From NCBI GenBank assembly GCA_026168455.1, contig CM047426.1, positions 2,907,501 to 2,971,500 on the forward strand: a stretch of DNA of 64,000 bases, in the 5' to 3' direction. The translations under genes were made by a program, and so were the position numbers. Shown in pieces: positions 26,706-38,415 of this stretch. The notes under the pieces were generated by a model that saw only the letters and a program-made list of their open reading frames with translations, ran no database searches and had not been told where the DNA came from. The number at the start of each line of letters is the position of its first letter. Position 1 is the first letter of the stretch. This DNA is from Theocolax elegans. Its lineage: Eukaryota; Arthropoda; Insecta; Hymenoptera; Cerocephalidae.

Positions 26706-26757
26706 ATACATATACATATATATTTATATATATATGTATGTATGTATATGTATGTAT
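26706..26757. repeat. TA/TATG microsatellite
   Basis: Runs of TATA, TATG and TATATG; simple-sequence DNA just downstream of the acyltransferase stop codon, probably within its 3' untranslated region. Confidence 0.85.
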
Positions 26758-26829
26758 TGGAGGATAATCGTTGTACTCGTGGTGTGTTTATATACCTATA
26801 TAAATTAATCGCAAAAAATTTTCTTTTTC

Positions 26830-29800
26830 TTAACCAAGTTTGTCTTTGTAAACGAGGGATCGCCATTTCCAATACCAACCCATTTCCAATTGATTGAAAC
26901 CGGTGCTGAAGATCGACATCCCAATGAAAAATATCGCGTGACAGAGGGTCCACAGTTGAAACATCGGTGATATCAGGAGCATGATCACCATTGTACCTGA
27001 AAAATGATTATTATTGGTATTAACGAACATAACTTCGACAAATATTAAAAGTATCTTCCCAGTATTCGAAGAATTGGTTTTTATCATACTTGCAGTATTT
27101 AGAGGTTAAGGGGAAACCCTAGAATATAGCTTTACTACCCCAAAATTTGCGAGCAGAATTGGCGCTGCCGTCAGGTTAGCTAAGTTCATATTCGACAAGA
27201 ATTATGGACAATTATAATTATTAAAGAAAATAGAACACAAATACTTACTTTTATATCAACTAAGTAATATGTAATTAATCATTACATTAATAGCTATGGT
27301 GCACAACTTTGATTTTGGGTGGTAAAAACTCTATTTTCTTTAATTGCCCATAATTATTGTCGAATACGAACTCAGCCTATCTGACGGCAGCGCCACTTTT
27401 CCCCTTAAGGGGAGGCTAAAACCACAGGCCCCTTTTTGTTATGCGACCGTCTTCGTATTTCAAAGTTTTTATAAAAACGGCGAAACCAATTGATATCTGC
27501 TTCGGATAGATCAATAAATAAATTGACATCTAGAGCACACAGCTATTTATTTAAATAATAATTATAATAATATAAAGTAATTTAATAATTTCTATAAGCA
27601 AGAGTCATTTTGTGGTTAGATTTGAGCGCATAAACAATCCTTCGTATTTCCTCAATTTCCAGTCTAAAAGTTGTTACAAAGATTTTTTCTACTTATAATT
27701 CACTTTTATAATAAGAATAAAAATTAGAATTGCATATAGACAATTTGTTATTGTTTTAAGTAAGAAATAACTATTTTATAGGTCGTAGTTAACCATTTTC
27801 TATCCGTTTTTCAAAACTGGCTATTTACTACCTTAAAAATCGTTTACATTTCTGACAGAGTATTAGAAAAAAAAATTACCAGATAGCAGGGTCCAAAAGA
27901 CAAAAGCAATTTGAAGAGGCAATCGACTAGATTTGGGCCAAGCTTCGCTTGGAAATTTTTTTTGATTGTAGAATTGTTCCAGCGTCTGTTCCTTTTGCCT
28001 CCATCTTTCTTCTAACCAAATTCTAAGAGCCGCTTCCTCCTTTGGTATCTCGGTATGCGGTATCCTTTTCACGTGGAAATGAACTTCGTCTGGTATTTTA
28101 CCGGTCAACAGGTCAATCTCCGACTGCGTTGAGTAATTAAAAGTCAAGTAATTAATTCAATTATTTTAAACAATTATAAAATTTTAAAAAACACGATATT
28201 TACATTCTATGTAATAATTTGAATCAATACAATTATTAAATTTATTTTAATTACATGAAATCAAATCAATTATTTGAATTATTTAAATTATATATAAAAC
28301 AATTCGATTTTTTAATCAGTTCAATTCTTTCAAATTAAATACGCTTTTTGAACAAATTTAACAAAATTAGTTGTTTCAATTATTTAAATAAATTTAATAA
28401 CTCAAAACGTTTTGTTTAATTAAATTAGTTAAGTACATTGAATCGTTTTAACCATTTACATCAACTTATATATTAAAGAGGTGGCATACCCGGTAGGTTA
28501 CCGACTTAGCAAAAAAGATAGTAATTCTATTTATTTAAAAAAATACGCACTTTTATGCAAAACCCGAATACAGAAGCACTGGAGAATTAAATAATAAGTA
28601 ATTCTACAAAGTTCCAGGTTAATATAAAAAAGACACTCTAAAAAATTTCTGTACCGAAAATGTCCTTAAAGTCAATTCCGATATTTGAAAAGAGTCAGCG
28701 AGATTTAAATTGTTTGAATTATATATTTCAATTTAATTACTTACATAGTTTAAGTTACTTAATCAATTCAATTAATAAAAATGTTAAAATTATTTGAATC
28801 GATTCAATCACTTTAATACCTAGTTACCATTATTTAAATTGATTGCTGAATTAAATCAATAAAACCACATTCATCATGCATAAAACACAACGGCGATTTG
28901 AATTATAGTAATTATTTAAATTAATTCAATTATTTACATTGTTTAATTTCCTTAAATCATTTCAATCGCTAAGATATTTTGAATCATTTAAATCGTTGTT
29001 TAATACATTGTATCCGTTTTATTTAAAACAAATTTAGTAGATAGAAAAAAATTCTAAAATCCAAATCATTTCGATTACAGGATTTAATTCAATTACTTAC
29101 ATCATTTCGATTATGTAGATTAATTCAATTCATGTAAATCGTTGCAATTACTTAAATCAATTTAATTCATTCAAATCATCACAATTTTTTAAATCAATTC
29201 CATTATTCAAATAATTATTATAACTCAAATCATTATATCATAAATCAATTCTATTGTTTAAGTCGTATATCTTTCTATAATTTAATTTTACTAGCAAGCT
29301 AAAAACAATTAAAAAAAAAAGTGTAAAAATTAAAGCAATTAAAAATGTTTTTTTTTACTTAAAACTGGCCAAAAAATTCGTAAGTAATAGACAAAAAATA
29401 TTTTATTTATCCTAATCACAAAATGGTCAATTTTTACCAAATACAAGTTGATTGGACATAATGGTCTAATCAAATCTTACTACTCTAACTTCATTACGAC
29501 GATACCAACATCGAAAATTGAGCAATTTCACGGTTGAATAGGTTAATTCGATTCGATATTACTTGAGGTAGAAAATCTTATTATCTTCTTTTTCGATATA
29601 CCCAATATAGATCATGTAAGATATTTACGTAACGTTTAAATATAATCTAATGAAATTTTTGTTTATATTGATTGCGTATAATTGACAAAAAAATATTTAA
29701 ATAAATTAACCGTATTATGTATGTTTGAAAAAATATTTATTTAATTTGAATTAACCTTATGGAATTATATAATATTTGTTATTATTTATTACTTGTTTGA

Positions 29801-32800
29801 AATCAAAATTAAATAATAATAATACATGTGAATCAATTCACTATTGTGTCTTAAAAAATACTATTTGTTAATTTAATGAATTTTTCTTTGTAAAGTGTTA
29901 TAATTAACATTAGGTCATTAGTTTTATTTGAAATAAATATTTCATCGATTCAATTAATTATTATTTCCCCAAGAAAAAAAATAATAATTGTTTATCTACA
30001 ATTAATACATTATTGTTAAGTAACCCAATTCAATTCGATATACATATTTGATTAAATTCAATATAATTAGTTTAAAAACATTCAATAAATCTTTCTCGTA
30101 CATCAGTAATACACTATTGAGAATAAAGAATGGAGGCAATTATTTTCAATACAGCAACTTGATTTAGTTCAATATATAAATAATTGATTTAATTCACTAC
30201 TATTACTTCTTAAAAAAAGTTAAAAAAATCTCTTAACATTCTAACCCATCATCAGGAACAAATATAATCTTGACTAATCTTAAACTAATTTAATCACATA
30301 TAAACCAATTCAATTCAATATCATTATTCTACAATTCAGTCACATTCAAACCAATTCAATTCAATATCATTATCCTACAATTGAATCACATATAAACCAA
30401 TTCAATTCAATATCATTATCATACAATTCCTTCCTCTTCTGCCGCACAACACTAACAAAAAAAAATTCTTTGTTAAATTTACCTGAGGCACGTAATCGGG
30501 GTAACCAATGGTCAAATCGTAAACGGCATCGAGATAATCAGCTTGTTGAAGATGCCTAACCAAATAAGTAAACCCAGTAGTTTTCGGATGCAATGTGTAG
30601 ACATATTCTGGTAATTTATTCGTCTTTGCGTATTTGTCCGAACGCTGTTTGCTACTCGGTGTCAAATCCGTACCCTCCGGGAATATCAGCAATTGACTAC
30701 GTCTTTTTAACGATACGAGGTAATCGAGCGATCTCGATAATCGTCCCTGATCTTCCTCCCAACGTCGCGTTATGTACAGAAATCCATTCATCTGCATTAT
30801 CCAACCTGAGTATAAATTATTGATTAGTTGATCGAACGTAAATTATATTAGGAAGTAATATATTTTATGCAGAAATTAATTGTTTTTTTTTTAATTTTTG
30901 GAATTTCAGTAATATTAGTTAATTAATTAATAGTTATTTCATGGATAAATATATTTTAAAGAGATTATGAGATTTTTCTTTCTTAATGAAAAATAGAAAA
31001 AGTAAATTAAAAATTAATTATTAAATAATTAAAAAAATAAATGATTAACTAAAAAATGTATTGATTAATTAAATAAAAATGTTATTAAAGAAGTAGTTAG
31101 TTAACTAAATAATTAACAATTTAAGGGATTTCATAATCTACATTTAGATTTACATAAAAAGTTAGGAAATTTTATATTGTTTTTGATGGTTTTCATTAAT
31201 TCGTGATTTTCCGCATCATTATTTTTCTTTAGAAAATCGTGCTGTTGGCACCTGAATTTAACGAAACCATGTAATAGTATTTTCAATTTTTTGCAAAATT
31301 GCCATTGTTGCATATGACAGTGTTATAAAAGAATTTATAGACTTTTTTCTTTAAAAGGATTAGTTTCGAGACAATTTTTTATTTTTTTAAAATGTGCCCA
31401 TTTCTTGAAAAATTCTGAATGTCGAGAAAAAGTGTAATCAAATTCAAATAGATTTTTGGGTTAATTTTAAGGATTTTTTGTTTTACAAATAAAGTAATTA
31501 ATTGACAATTAAAATAATTAATTTTTGTTAATTAATTAAGAAAGTATAACATCACTTAAAATTACAATTATATTGTATTATTAATTACAATTTTTGGCAA
31601 AGTCGTTTTATTCTTCAGAATTTTTTATTTAGTATTATTTTTATAGTACCGACTCACATTTACTCGTTTCAATTAATTACATAATAATATATTTTAATTT
31701 AAAAATTCAATATAATTATCTCTAAAAATTTTAATTACATTATATCACATTTCTTGGAAATTAAAATATGTACGTGCATTTAATTAATGTAAATAATAGA
31801 TATAAGAAGTAAAAAACTGAAAAATGTTGGAAAAAAATATAAAATACCCAATTATCGATTGTTCTGTTAACATAAATATTAACACTAAAGAATTATGAAT
31901 ATAGAATCATTTCAAAGTGAAATAGTGGAAAAGAAATTCATTATACATTTATGAAAATATTGTAAATTTATTACACTTTTTTATTAGAAATTGGATACGA
32001 TACCGCGCACGTAAAGAATTTCTATTACATTACGAAATTTCGAAACACACCTTACAACAATTTATTTATAATTTTTCTACGCTTATGGACCACTTGATAC
32101 TTTTCTCCATATATATTGTTATTATTAATTATTAATTAATAATTAATAATTATTGTCATTAATAATATTTTGTTATTGATAATTGGTTCACTCACCTGGT
32201 CCAGGAATATGTCTGATTGGATCTTTCAATATAAATTTAAGCTTATGAGCGGCGATACTCGGCATGCACGACTGATACATCGCACCCCATAAAAAATTCC
32301 AATCGACTCTCGTTCGATGATTCATAACCAAAATCGCAGAATCGTTCGGCAATATGTGATCTCCCGACACGATGATTTTCACCCTGAATATCTCCATGAG
32401 TACCTGAATCGAACCAAATTTTACAACTCTTGATGTAAACATATATGATTCAATTTAATATTATTACTAAAAAAATTCAATAAATCTTTTTTATAGAACA
32501 GTATTATACACAATTAATAATAAATAAGTTATTATCAGTATAGTAACCATATTCGATTCAATGCGTAAATAATTGATTCAATTAAATATGTAATGAGTTT
32601 AGTTCATTATTATTACTCAAAAAAATTCAATAAATCTTTTTTATAGAATACACTATTGAAAATAGAGAATTATTTTTTAATATGTAACAACCTAATTCAA
32701 TTGAATATATAAATAATTAATTCAATTCGATATTTAGTTGACTTAATGTAATATTATTACTTTAAAAAAAAGTTCAAAAGTTCTTTTGTATAAAGAAATA

Positions 32801-33570
32801 TTACACACTATTGACGATAAAGATTTGATTTTCACTATATAACAACCTATAATTCAATTCAATATTTAATTTCTAATGAATATTATTTGATTCAATACAA
32901 TTACAATTGTCATTCAATAATTACTCCAAAAGATTTGATAAATCTTTTTTATGAAACAGTGTTATACATAAATAAAATTAAAAAAAGTTATTACCATTAT
33001 AGCAACCTATTTCAATTCAATATAAATAATTGATTCAAATCAATATTTACTTAATTTAATTCAACTAAAACTTTCATTGATTAATTACTTTCAAATCGAA
33101 ATAAATCTTTCTGGTACAACAATATTATGTACTACTAAAAATAAAGAATTGAATCAATTTAATATTCAATTAATTTAATTCAATTACAATTTTCGGTCAA
33201 TTATTACTCGAAAAAATTCAATAATTCTTTGCCCTACAGCAATATCATACACTGTTAAAAATAAAGAATTTATTATGATTATATAGCAACCAATATATAA
33301 CAAATTGATTCAATTCAATATTCACTTGATTCGATTCAAAATTAGACACGTATACATGTATCATTAAAAAAAATGGACCAACCCAAAACTAAAAAAACTC
33401 ACCGTCGGATACATTTCCCAGCAAGAAAATAGGAGTTCCCCGCATTTCCGAAAAATCGGTGGGCAGATCAGGAGCAACGGCAGCATCGGACACGCGATGA
33501 ATAGGAATCCTGACATGATGCTGCCGTACCACATGAGGCAGTAGAGTACACCTCGTAATTTCCTATCCAT
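26830..33570 (-). CDS. LCLAT1: lysocardiolipin acyltransferase-like protein (AGPAT family), five exons, 369 aa
   Basis: Exons: 33570-33403, 32403-32196, 30805-30483, 28123-27880 and 26996-26830; all junctions are GT..AG and in phase, ending with TAA. The family transfers acyl chains to lysophospholipids (lysocardiolipin, lysophosphatidylinositol, lysophosphatidylglycerol) in ER and ER-mitochondria membranes. Block I is NHRTRVD at residues 84-90 (catalytic His85 and Asp90) followed by WNFLW, the pattern of the LCLAT1 branch rather than plain AGPATs. FPEGTD at 167-172 is block III, which binds the acceptor phosphate. A membrane segment lies near residues 10-45, and two more lie at the C-terminus (exons 4 and 5). 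An ATG 39 bases further upstream (33609) is in frame, but a good acceptor (AATACAAG) just before the 33570 ATG suggests an intron ends there. Length fits insect members. The introns hold repeats and a MITE. Confidence 0.9.
27106..27408. mobile_element. TTAA-flanked foldback MITE in the last LCLAT1 intron
   Basis: A 303-bp segment starts TTAAGGGGAAA and ends TTTCCCCTTAA. Inside, the first and last roughly 110 bases are further inverted copies with mismatches (GGCGCTGCCGTCAG matching CTGACGGCAGCGCC, and ATTCGACAA matching TTGTCGAAT). There is no coding frame. TTAA target duplication is compatible with a piggyBac-like transposase acting in trans. It is not related by eye to the element at 12564-12966. 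Confidence 0.75.
28140..30300. other. AT-rich LCLAT1 intron with AATTCAATT low complexity
   Basis: Intron 3 of LCLAT1 is made largely of TTCAATT, AATTATTTAAATT and similar words on both strands. I see no exon or RNA gene. One ACTGGCCAAAAAATTCG word (29353) belongs to a motif also found downstream of RRP1. Confidence 0.5.
30302..30430. repeat. 46-bp tandem repeat, 2.8 copies
   Basis: AAACCAATTCAATTCAATAT begins copies at 30302, 30348 and 30394, each followed by CATTAT(C/T)(C/A)TACAATT. The last copy ends 50 bases before exon 3 of LCLAT1. Confidence 0.85.
32440..33350. repeat. intronic degenerate tandem repeat, about 150-180 bp period
   Basis: Between LCLAT1 exons 1 and 2 roughly six diverged copies share AAAAAATTCAATAAATCTTT, TATAGAACAGTATTATACAC, AATAAAGAATT and ATAGTAACC-like blocks (starts near 32468, 32620, 32765, 32925, 33090 and 33210). 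A further copy lies in the next intron near 30065-30190, so the family spread across one gene. Confidence 0.65.
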
Positions 33571-33900
33571 TCTTGTATTAAAATTAAAAAAAAGTCCGTA
33601 AATTATCATACGCCTTTCTAAATTGAACTAAAAAATATATATATATTATATACCTTGGGGGGTGAAAAGGTAAAAAAAAAGGGGAACAAATTATATGTAT
33701 ATATCGAGTGGTCAGTGGATCAACATCGCCGGCGCCCCGTCCGTGAACTGGGTTCTAAAACGCGCGGTGGCTTCCCTCTGACATTACGCGAAGGGGCTTC
33801 TTCACCCCACTTCTCTTCTGGATGCTGGACCATTATTGATCCGCGCGGGAACCGCCTCTCACGCCGTTTTATCAACCCTCTGTACGAGGAAATTATACTT
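33571..33900 (-). promoter_or_regulatory. probable promoter and 5' untranslated exon of LCLAT1
   Basis: About 33720-33880 is a sharp GC- and CpG-rich island in AT-rich DNA, just upstream of the first coding exon on the minus strand. It probably holds the start region and a non-coding first exon, spliced to the acceptor immediately before the ATG at 33570. The 105-codon plus-strand frame across it has no recognisable homology. Confidence 0.5.
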
Positions 33901-35162
33901 TTCTTTTTTTCTTTTTCACACCCGATAATAAACTATTGTATACCTGTTTTTCCTTTTTCCGGTTTTGTTTAGAAATTTTTTTTATTTTATTTTTATTATT
34001 ATCAGGAGTGTTACACATAATTATGAAAATTTTTATCTTTGTTTTGAAAATATTTTTAATATTCTTATATTTATTGCTGAGGCATCAGTGTCAAGTTAAG
34101 TGTGTAGCGATGTACTTTGTTTTGTTTGAAAGGTTATTTATATTTTTCTTTATCACACTAATGTTACGTCATTCTTATATATTATTATTATTATTTATTA
34201 TTGACAGCATTACAATTTTTGGTTACTTATTATTTTTACTTCCATATCTTAAAATCTTTATAAAAGTTTTCTTTATGTCGATTTAAAAGTATATTTTTTC
34301 ATCGCAAGTGTTACGTCATATAAAAATTTTTTTATTTATTATTTACATTATTCTTATTATTTATTATTTTTACATCATGCTAACATTTCTTTATATATTA
34401 CTGATACCAAAATTGTTTATTATTAATATTTATTATTTACTATTTATTTATTATCATAAATTACTGTAAAATATTTTGTTTATTTATTTATAATTAAATT
34501 ATTATTATTGTTTGTTTTTTATTTTTTATTTTATTGTGTAGCTATAATATACATATTACACCCACTTACTTATTATATTAAATAATTATTCGTATAATAA
34601 ATATTTTTATAAATATAAATATAATTATGAAAATTCATTTATATTTTTCATTGATTTCCTTATACATTTAGAAAAAAGAGTGTTAAATTAGACAAAAAAA
34701 GGGAAAATTACATGATATTTACATAATGTGCTTTCAATGTCAATACGAATTAAATCAATAGACTCGAATAGTTTACCTTCGATTTACTTGAAGGGAATAC
34801 GTAACGACGTTTATAGATATCGATAAATCAATAATTATACGTTATATGCATTTATATATTTTGTTTAAAATTTCTCGTAATCTCTTAATAATTTAATCAC
34901 ATAAATTTAATTATGAATCAGATGTTGTATATTTTAGCTTTTTAGCTTACTTATTTTAGTTTACTTACTCTTTCTCAACTAAATTATGTAATTAAGAATT
35001 ATTTATTTATTTTTTTATTTATTTATTTATTTTATTTTATTTATTTATTAAGCCAACAGTATTTACAAAACAATATTTACAAAATTTTATTTATGTATTT
35101 ATTACTTTACTTTTTTATTTATCTTTTTTAATTTTGCATTTATGTATCAATTGATGACACAC
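33901..35162. other. AT-rich intergenic spacer
   Basis: Mostly TTATTTATTATT-type sequence between the 5' end of LCLAT1 and the LINE fragment. The 116-codon plus-strand frame (33936-34286) is almost only Phe, Leu, Ile and Tyr and reflects T-richness, not a gene. Confidence 0.6.
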
Positions 35163-35330
35163 TCAAGTGGTACACCCTTTCCCTGCCTTTTTGAAAATCA
35201 TAACTTTTGTCTTTTTAGTATTTACATTCATCTCGTTTGTTTTACAATACATTTCTAGGTCTTTCAACATACTTTGTAATCCCTCCTTTGAATCTGCCAA
35301 TGCCACTATTATCATCCACGAATTTGAGAC
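35163..35330 (-). pseudogene. fragment of a LINE-type reverse transcriptase
   Basis: Read on the minus strand, about 55 codons encode the end of a reverse-transcriptase catalytic domain: a decayed DD-containing segment followed by ALADSKEGLQ, then a CKTNEMNVNTKKTKVMIFKK stretch. This is the typical palm-to-thumb block of non-LTR retrotransposons. The stop at 35163 is in frame and nothing else of the element is seen. It is a short dead remnant 196 bases downstream of the Nuf2-like stop codon. Confidence 0.75.
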
Positions 35331-35525
35331 TAAATAAAAAAAGTCTAAATATTTATTAATATTGAATATTCATATTATAATATTAACCCCTTAACAATAG
35401 AGAAAAGAATAAAAAAATAAATACTTATACATAAAATCATTAACATTTTTAATAATAACATCAGTATACAATATGATAAGGTACGAAAATAAATCATAAT
35501 ATTTAACAATTTCTATTACGAAAAT

Positions 35526-38363
35526 TTAACGTTGTAACATTTGTAAACGAAGATAATTCTCCAGCTCTGTTACCTAAAGAAAAATGTAATTGTAGGAATT
35601 ATAAAATTGTTAAACAAACTGCGCAGAATAAAAAATTTATTCAATTAAAATATATAACATTTAACTTGATTAAATAAATGTTTAATTAAATAAACTTTAA
35701 TTTCAGATACAGAAAAATTTTATTGAAATACGTGGAAAAAATAATATTTAAATCAAACTGATAAGTATCAAATGAAATAAAATTAATTTTATTTACAATA
35801 AACAATATTCACTTACACTTAACAAATATTATATAATTCATATTTAAAAAAGTATTTTAGTACAAATCACAGTCAGAAACTAAAATAATCACCAAACTAA
35901 ACAAAAATCTTACTTAATAAATTTAACCGAATCGACTAATAAATATTTAAGTTAAAGTTTTAATTAACAAAATCAATAAAATACATTTATATACACGAAA
36001 ATATTATATTGATAATCAATAAATTTAATTAGCCTACGCAAATACAATTTTAATTTATGTAAATAATTTTTACCTCAGTTATCTCCCTTCCACAATAATC
36101 TTTGCAAGCGTTTGTCAAATCAGCTAAATCTTTATCCAACGCCACAATTTCATCCAATTCTTTTCGTATTTTAATTTTCGCGTCATCCCTGTCGATTTTC
36201 AATTCTTTCAATTTTTCACTAAGCTCATGGATACCCCTGTAATTAAATTATATTAATTTTTAATATTAATAACATTGTATTTTTTCATATAAATATTAAT
36301 TAATTTTTAGTAAATTACGTAGAAAAAAATTATAAAAATTTTGCACAAAGTAGATAAATATTTTTTTAAATTTAATATCGTATTAAAAATTTTTAATCTG
36401 CTCAATTTTTTTATTGATTGATATATGTACCTCTTTTTCTCTTCATACATATTATCGAGTTCTGATAAAAGTCTTTGGCTGTCTTCAGAATTATCATTTT
36501 TCTTTTTCTTCGCATTAATTTTCACGCCTTCTGAATTTTCTTCGATCATTTTTATTTCCTTCTTCAATTCCATAAGCTGTTTGTTGCGGTCCTTGATTTG
36601 CAAATCGAATTCCCTAAAATTTTTTGTATTGATAACATATTTTATTTTTTGATTGTGCCTATTTTATTAATTTTCGATTCATTATATTTACATAGAAAAC
36701 ATATAATAAATTGTTTCTATATCCAATCATTTGATATCAATTTTATTATTTTATTTATTTTTTATTTGTGTATAATTTAATAATTTGAAAAGATAATATA
36801 TTACTTATATACTCAATTATTGGATTTATAAATTTTTTTATTATTTATTTATTTTTTATTTGTGACCAATTTGTTGATTTTCATTACATATTTATATTAA
36901 AACCTATATATAAATTTTCATAAAATTGTATAAATAATTTCAATACTTAATTATTTGATTTCAAATATTTTTCTTATTTTGTTTGCTATACTTTACTGTA
37001 TTTTCTAATCTTTCAATTATTTTGCACGTAATTATATTATTTATAAAAAAAAATTATAATAAATTATTCATTTACTTGATTTTTTGGACGCAATCTTCCA
37101 AATGTTTAATTTTCCCTTGATAATCCTCCTGTACGTTTTTCAAGCCAACCTCATAATTTTGTATTTGACTTTTTTTCATATTGATGCTCTCCTGCAATTC
37201 TTGACGTTCGATCTTCAGTCCGTCCAATTTTAATTTTAATTCGTTGGAACGTGCCGTCAATTCTTCCGGCGATTTTATCACTTTACTTTGTAGTTCGATA
37301 TTCGATTTGTGTATCTGCGTAGTGTAAATGGTACATAATTAATTCTAAAATTTATTTTGTAAATATTTATAGATATCTAAGTTAATGGTAAAAACTTAAA
37401 TGTAATATAAAAAGATAAAATAAAAAAATTTATGAATTTTAAAACAAGAAATAATTTGTTAAAAAATTTTTTATGTAAAAAATCGAAAATTATTACATAA
37501 AAACATAATCTTTTTTCACTAAATACGATATTTACTTAATTAAATAAATAAAAAGTTAAAAGGAAACATATACGTATCTACCAAATTCATAATTTATTGT
37601 TAGTTTTTATTATAACTTTTTTAAATAACTTATGAATTTAACTAAAAACAGTATATAATTAAATAAAATTGTTTTTTTATGTAATAAAATACATTTATAA
37701 AAAAGTTAAACCCAAATATACGAATCTAAGAACAATACATAAATGTAAAACAACGAATTTTTTTTTAAACTTATACTTGAGCACGACTTAAAAACAATTT
37801 TTTATTTATTAACATATTTAAAAATCGTAGATATTTTTCAAAAAATTGTTATAAACACGTAATTAAAAAAATATATTATTTTCTATATACCTTATGCACT
37901 TTGCTTTTCAACACTTCGTGATTTTGTGATTTCGAGTGCAATTTCTCTTTCATCTCCTTCCCTATTTTATGTAATTTTTTATTTTCTTCTTCATCCTTCA
38001 TCATTTTCTTTCGCAACGTCTCGATCTCCGCACTCAACTGTACATAGTTCAATAAACATATTTTTTTGTAAATAAATATTATACATATCAAATTTTTTCT
38101 TTTTAATATATGTATATATCGTGCATTAAAAAAAATTTTTAAACACAAGCACACCTTATCCTTTAACGCTAATTTTTCATTTCGCTCTTGTATTACTGCT
38201 TCGGTTTTAACAATGAAATCGTCTCGACTTTTTTCCAAATCGAGTATCTCCTCGTGTCGTAGATTGAGCTCTTCGAAAACAGATTCCTTTTCCACCCATT
38301 TGCTTCGAGCGTACGCGACAAAATTGAATAACACTTTGATCCTCTTACATGCCCTTTTAGAGC
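35526..38363 (-). CDS. Nuf2: Nuf2-like kinetochore protein, last six exons (N-terminus outside view)
   Basis: Exons: 38363-38155, 38037-37891, 37314-37076, 36613-36431, 36236-36074 and 35573-35526; all GT..AG and in phase, 328 visible codons ending in TAA. Nuf2 pairs with Ndc80 in the outer-kinetochore complex that holds microtubules. The visible part starts with a LFNFVAYARSKW segment, like the end of the Nuf2 calponin-homology region (NF.RF motif), then runs as heptad coiled coil to the C-terminus. The SPEEL segment in exon 3 sits where the family has its conserved SPEKL block. The family is about 450 residues long, so some 120-130 N-terminal residues are missing. The first visible exon has a proper acceptor (TTTTTTTAAG), and 50 bases upstream the repeat array begins. 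Either the array lies in a very long intron (at least 25.6 kb) or the gene has been cut. Other coiled-coil proteins are possible. Confidence 0.7.
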
Positions 38364-38402
38364 CTTAAAAAAACGATTTTAGAAATTTCTTTTTTTTGGA
38401 AC

Positions 38403-38415
38403 ATAAAGTAAGTAT
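38403..38415. repeat. left 13-bp direct repeat flanking the inverted array
   Basis: ATAAAGTAAGTAT directly abuts the left end of the 510-bp repeat array and recurs exactly at 44061-44073, abutting the right end. It may be a target-site duplication or a breakpoint microhomology. Confidence 0.65.

Larger units (their letters stand above)
23056..26829. other. tail-to-tail intergenic region between RRP1 and the acyltransferase gene
   Basis: No coding frame is supported on either strand. Part may be 3' untranslated sequence of the acyltransferase gene, whose stop codon is at 26830-26832. The stretch contains a diverged repeat with ACTGGCCAAAAAATG words (24360-24620), a 30-bp minisatellite (25081-25222) and a TA/TG microsatellite (26706-26757). 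Confidence 0.5.

Noticed and set aside
33655..34286. 105- and 116-codon plus-strand frames near the LCLAT1 start
   Set aside because: The first crosses a GC-rich promoter-like island without homology. The second is a Phe/Leu/Ile run caused by T-rich DNA.
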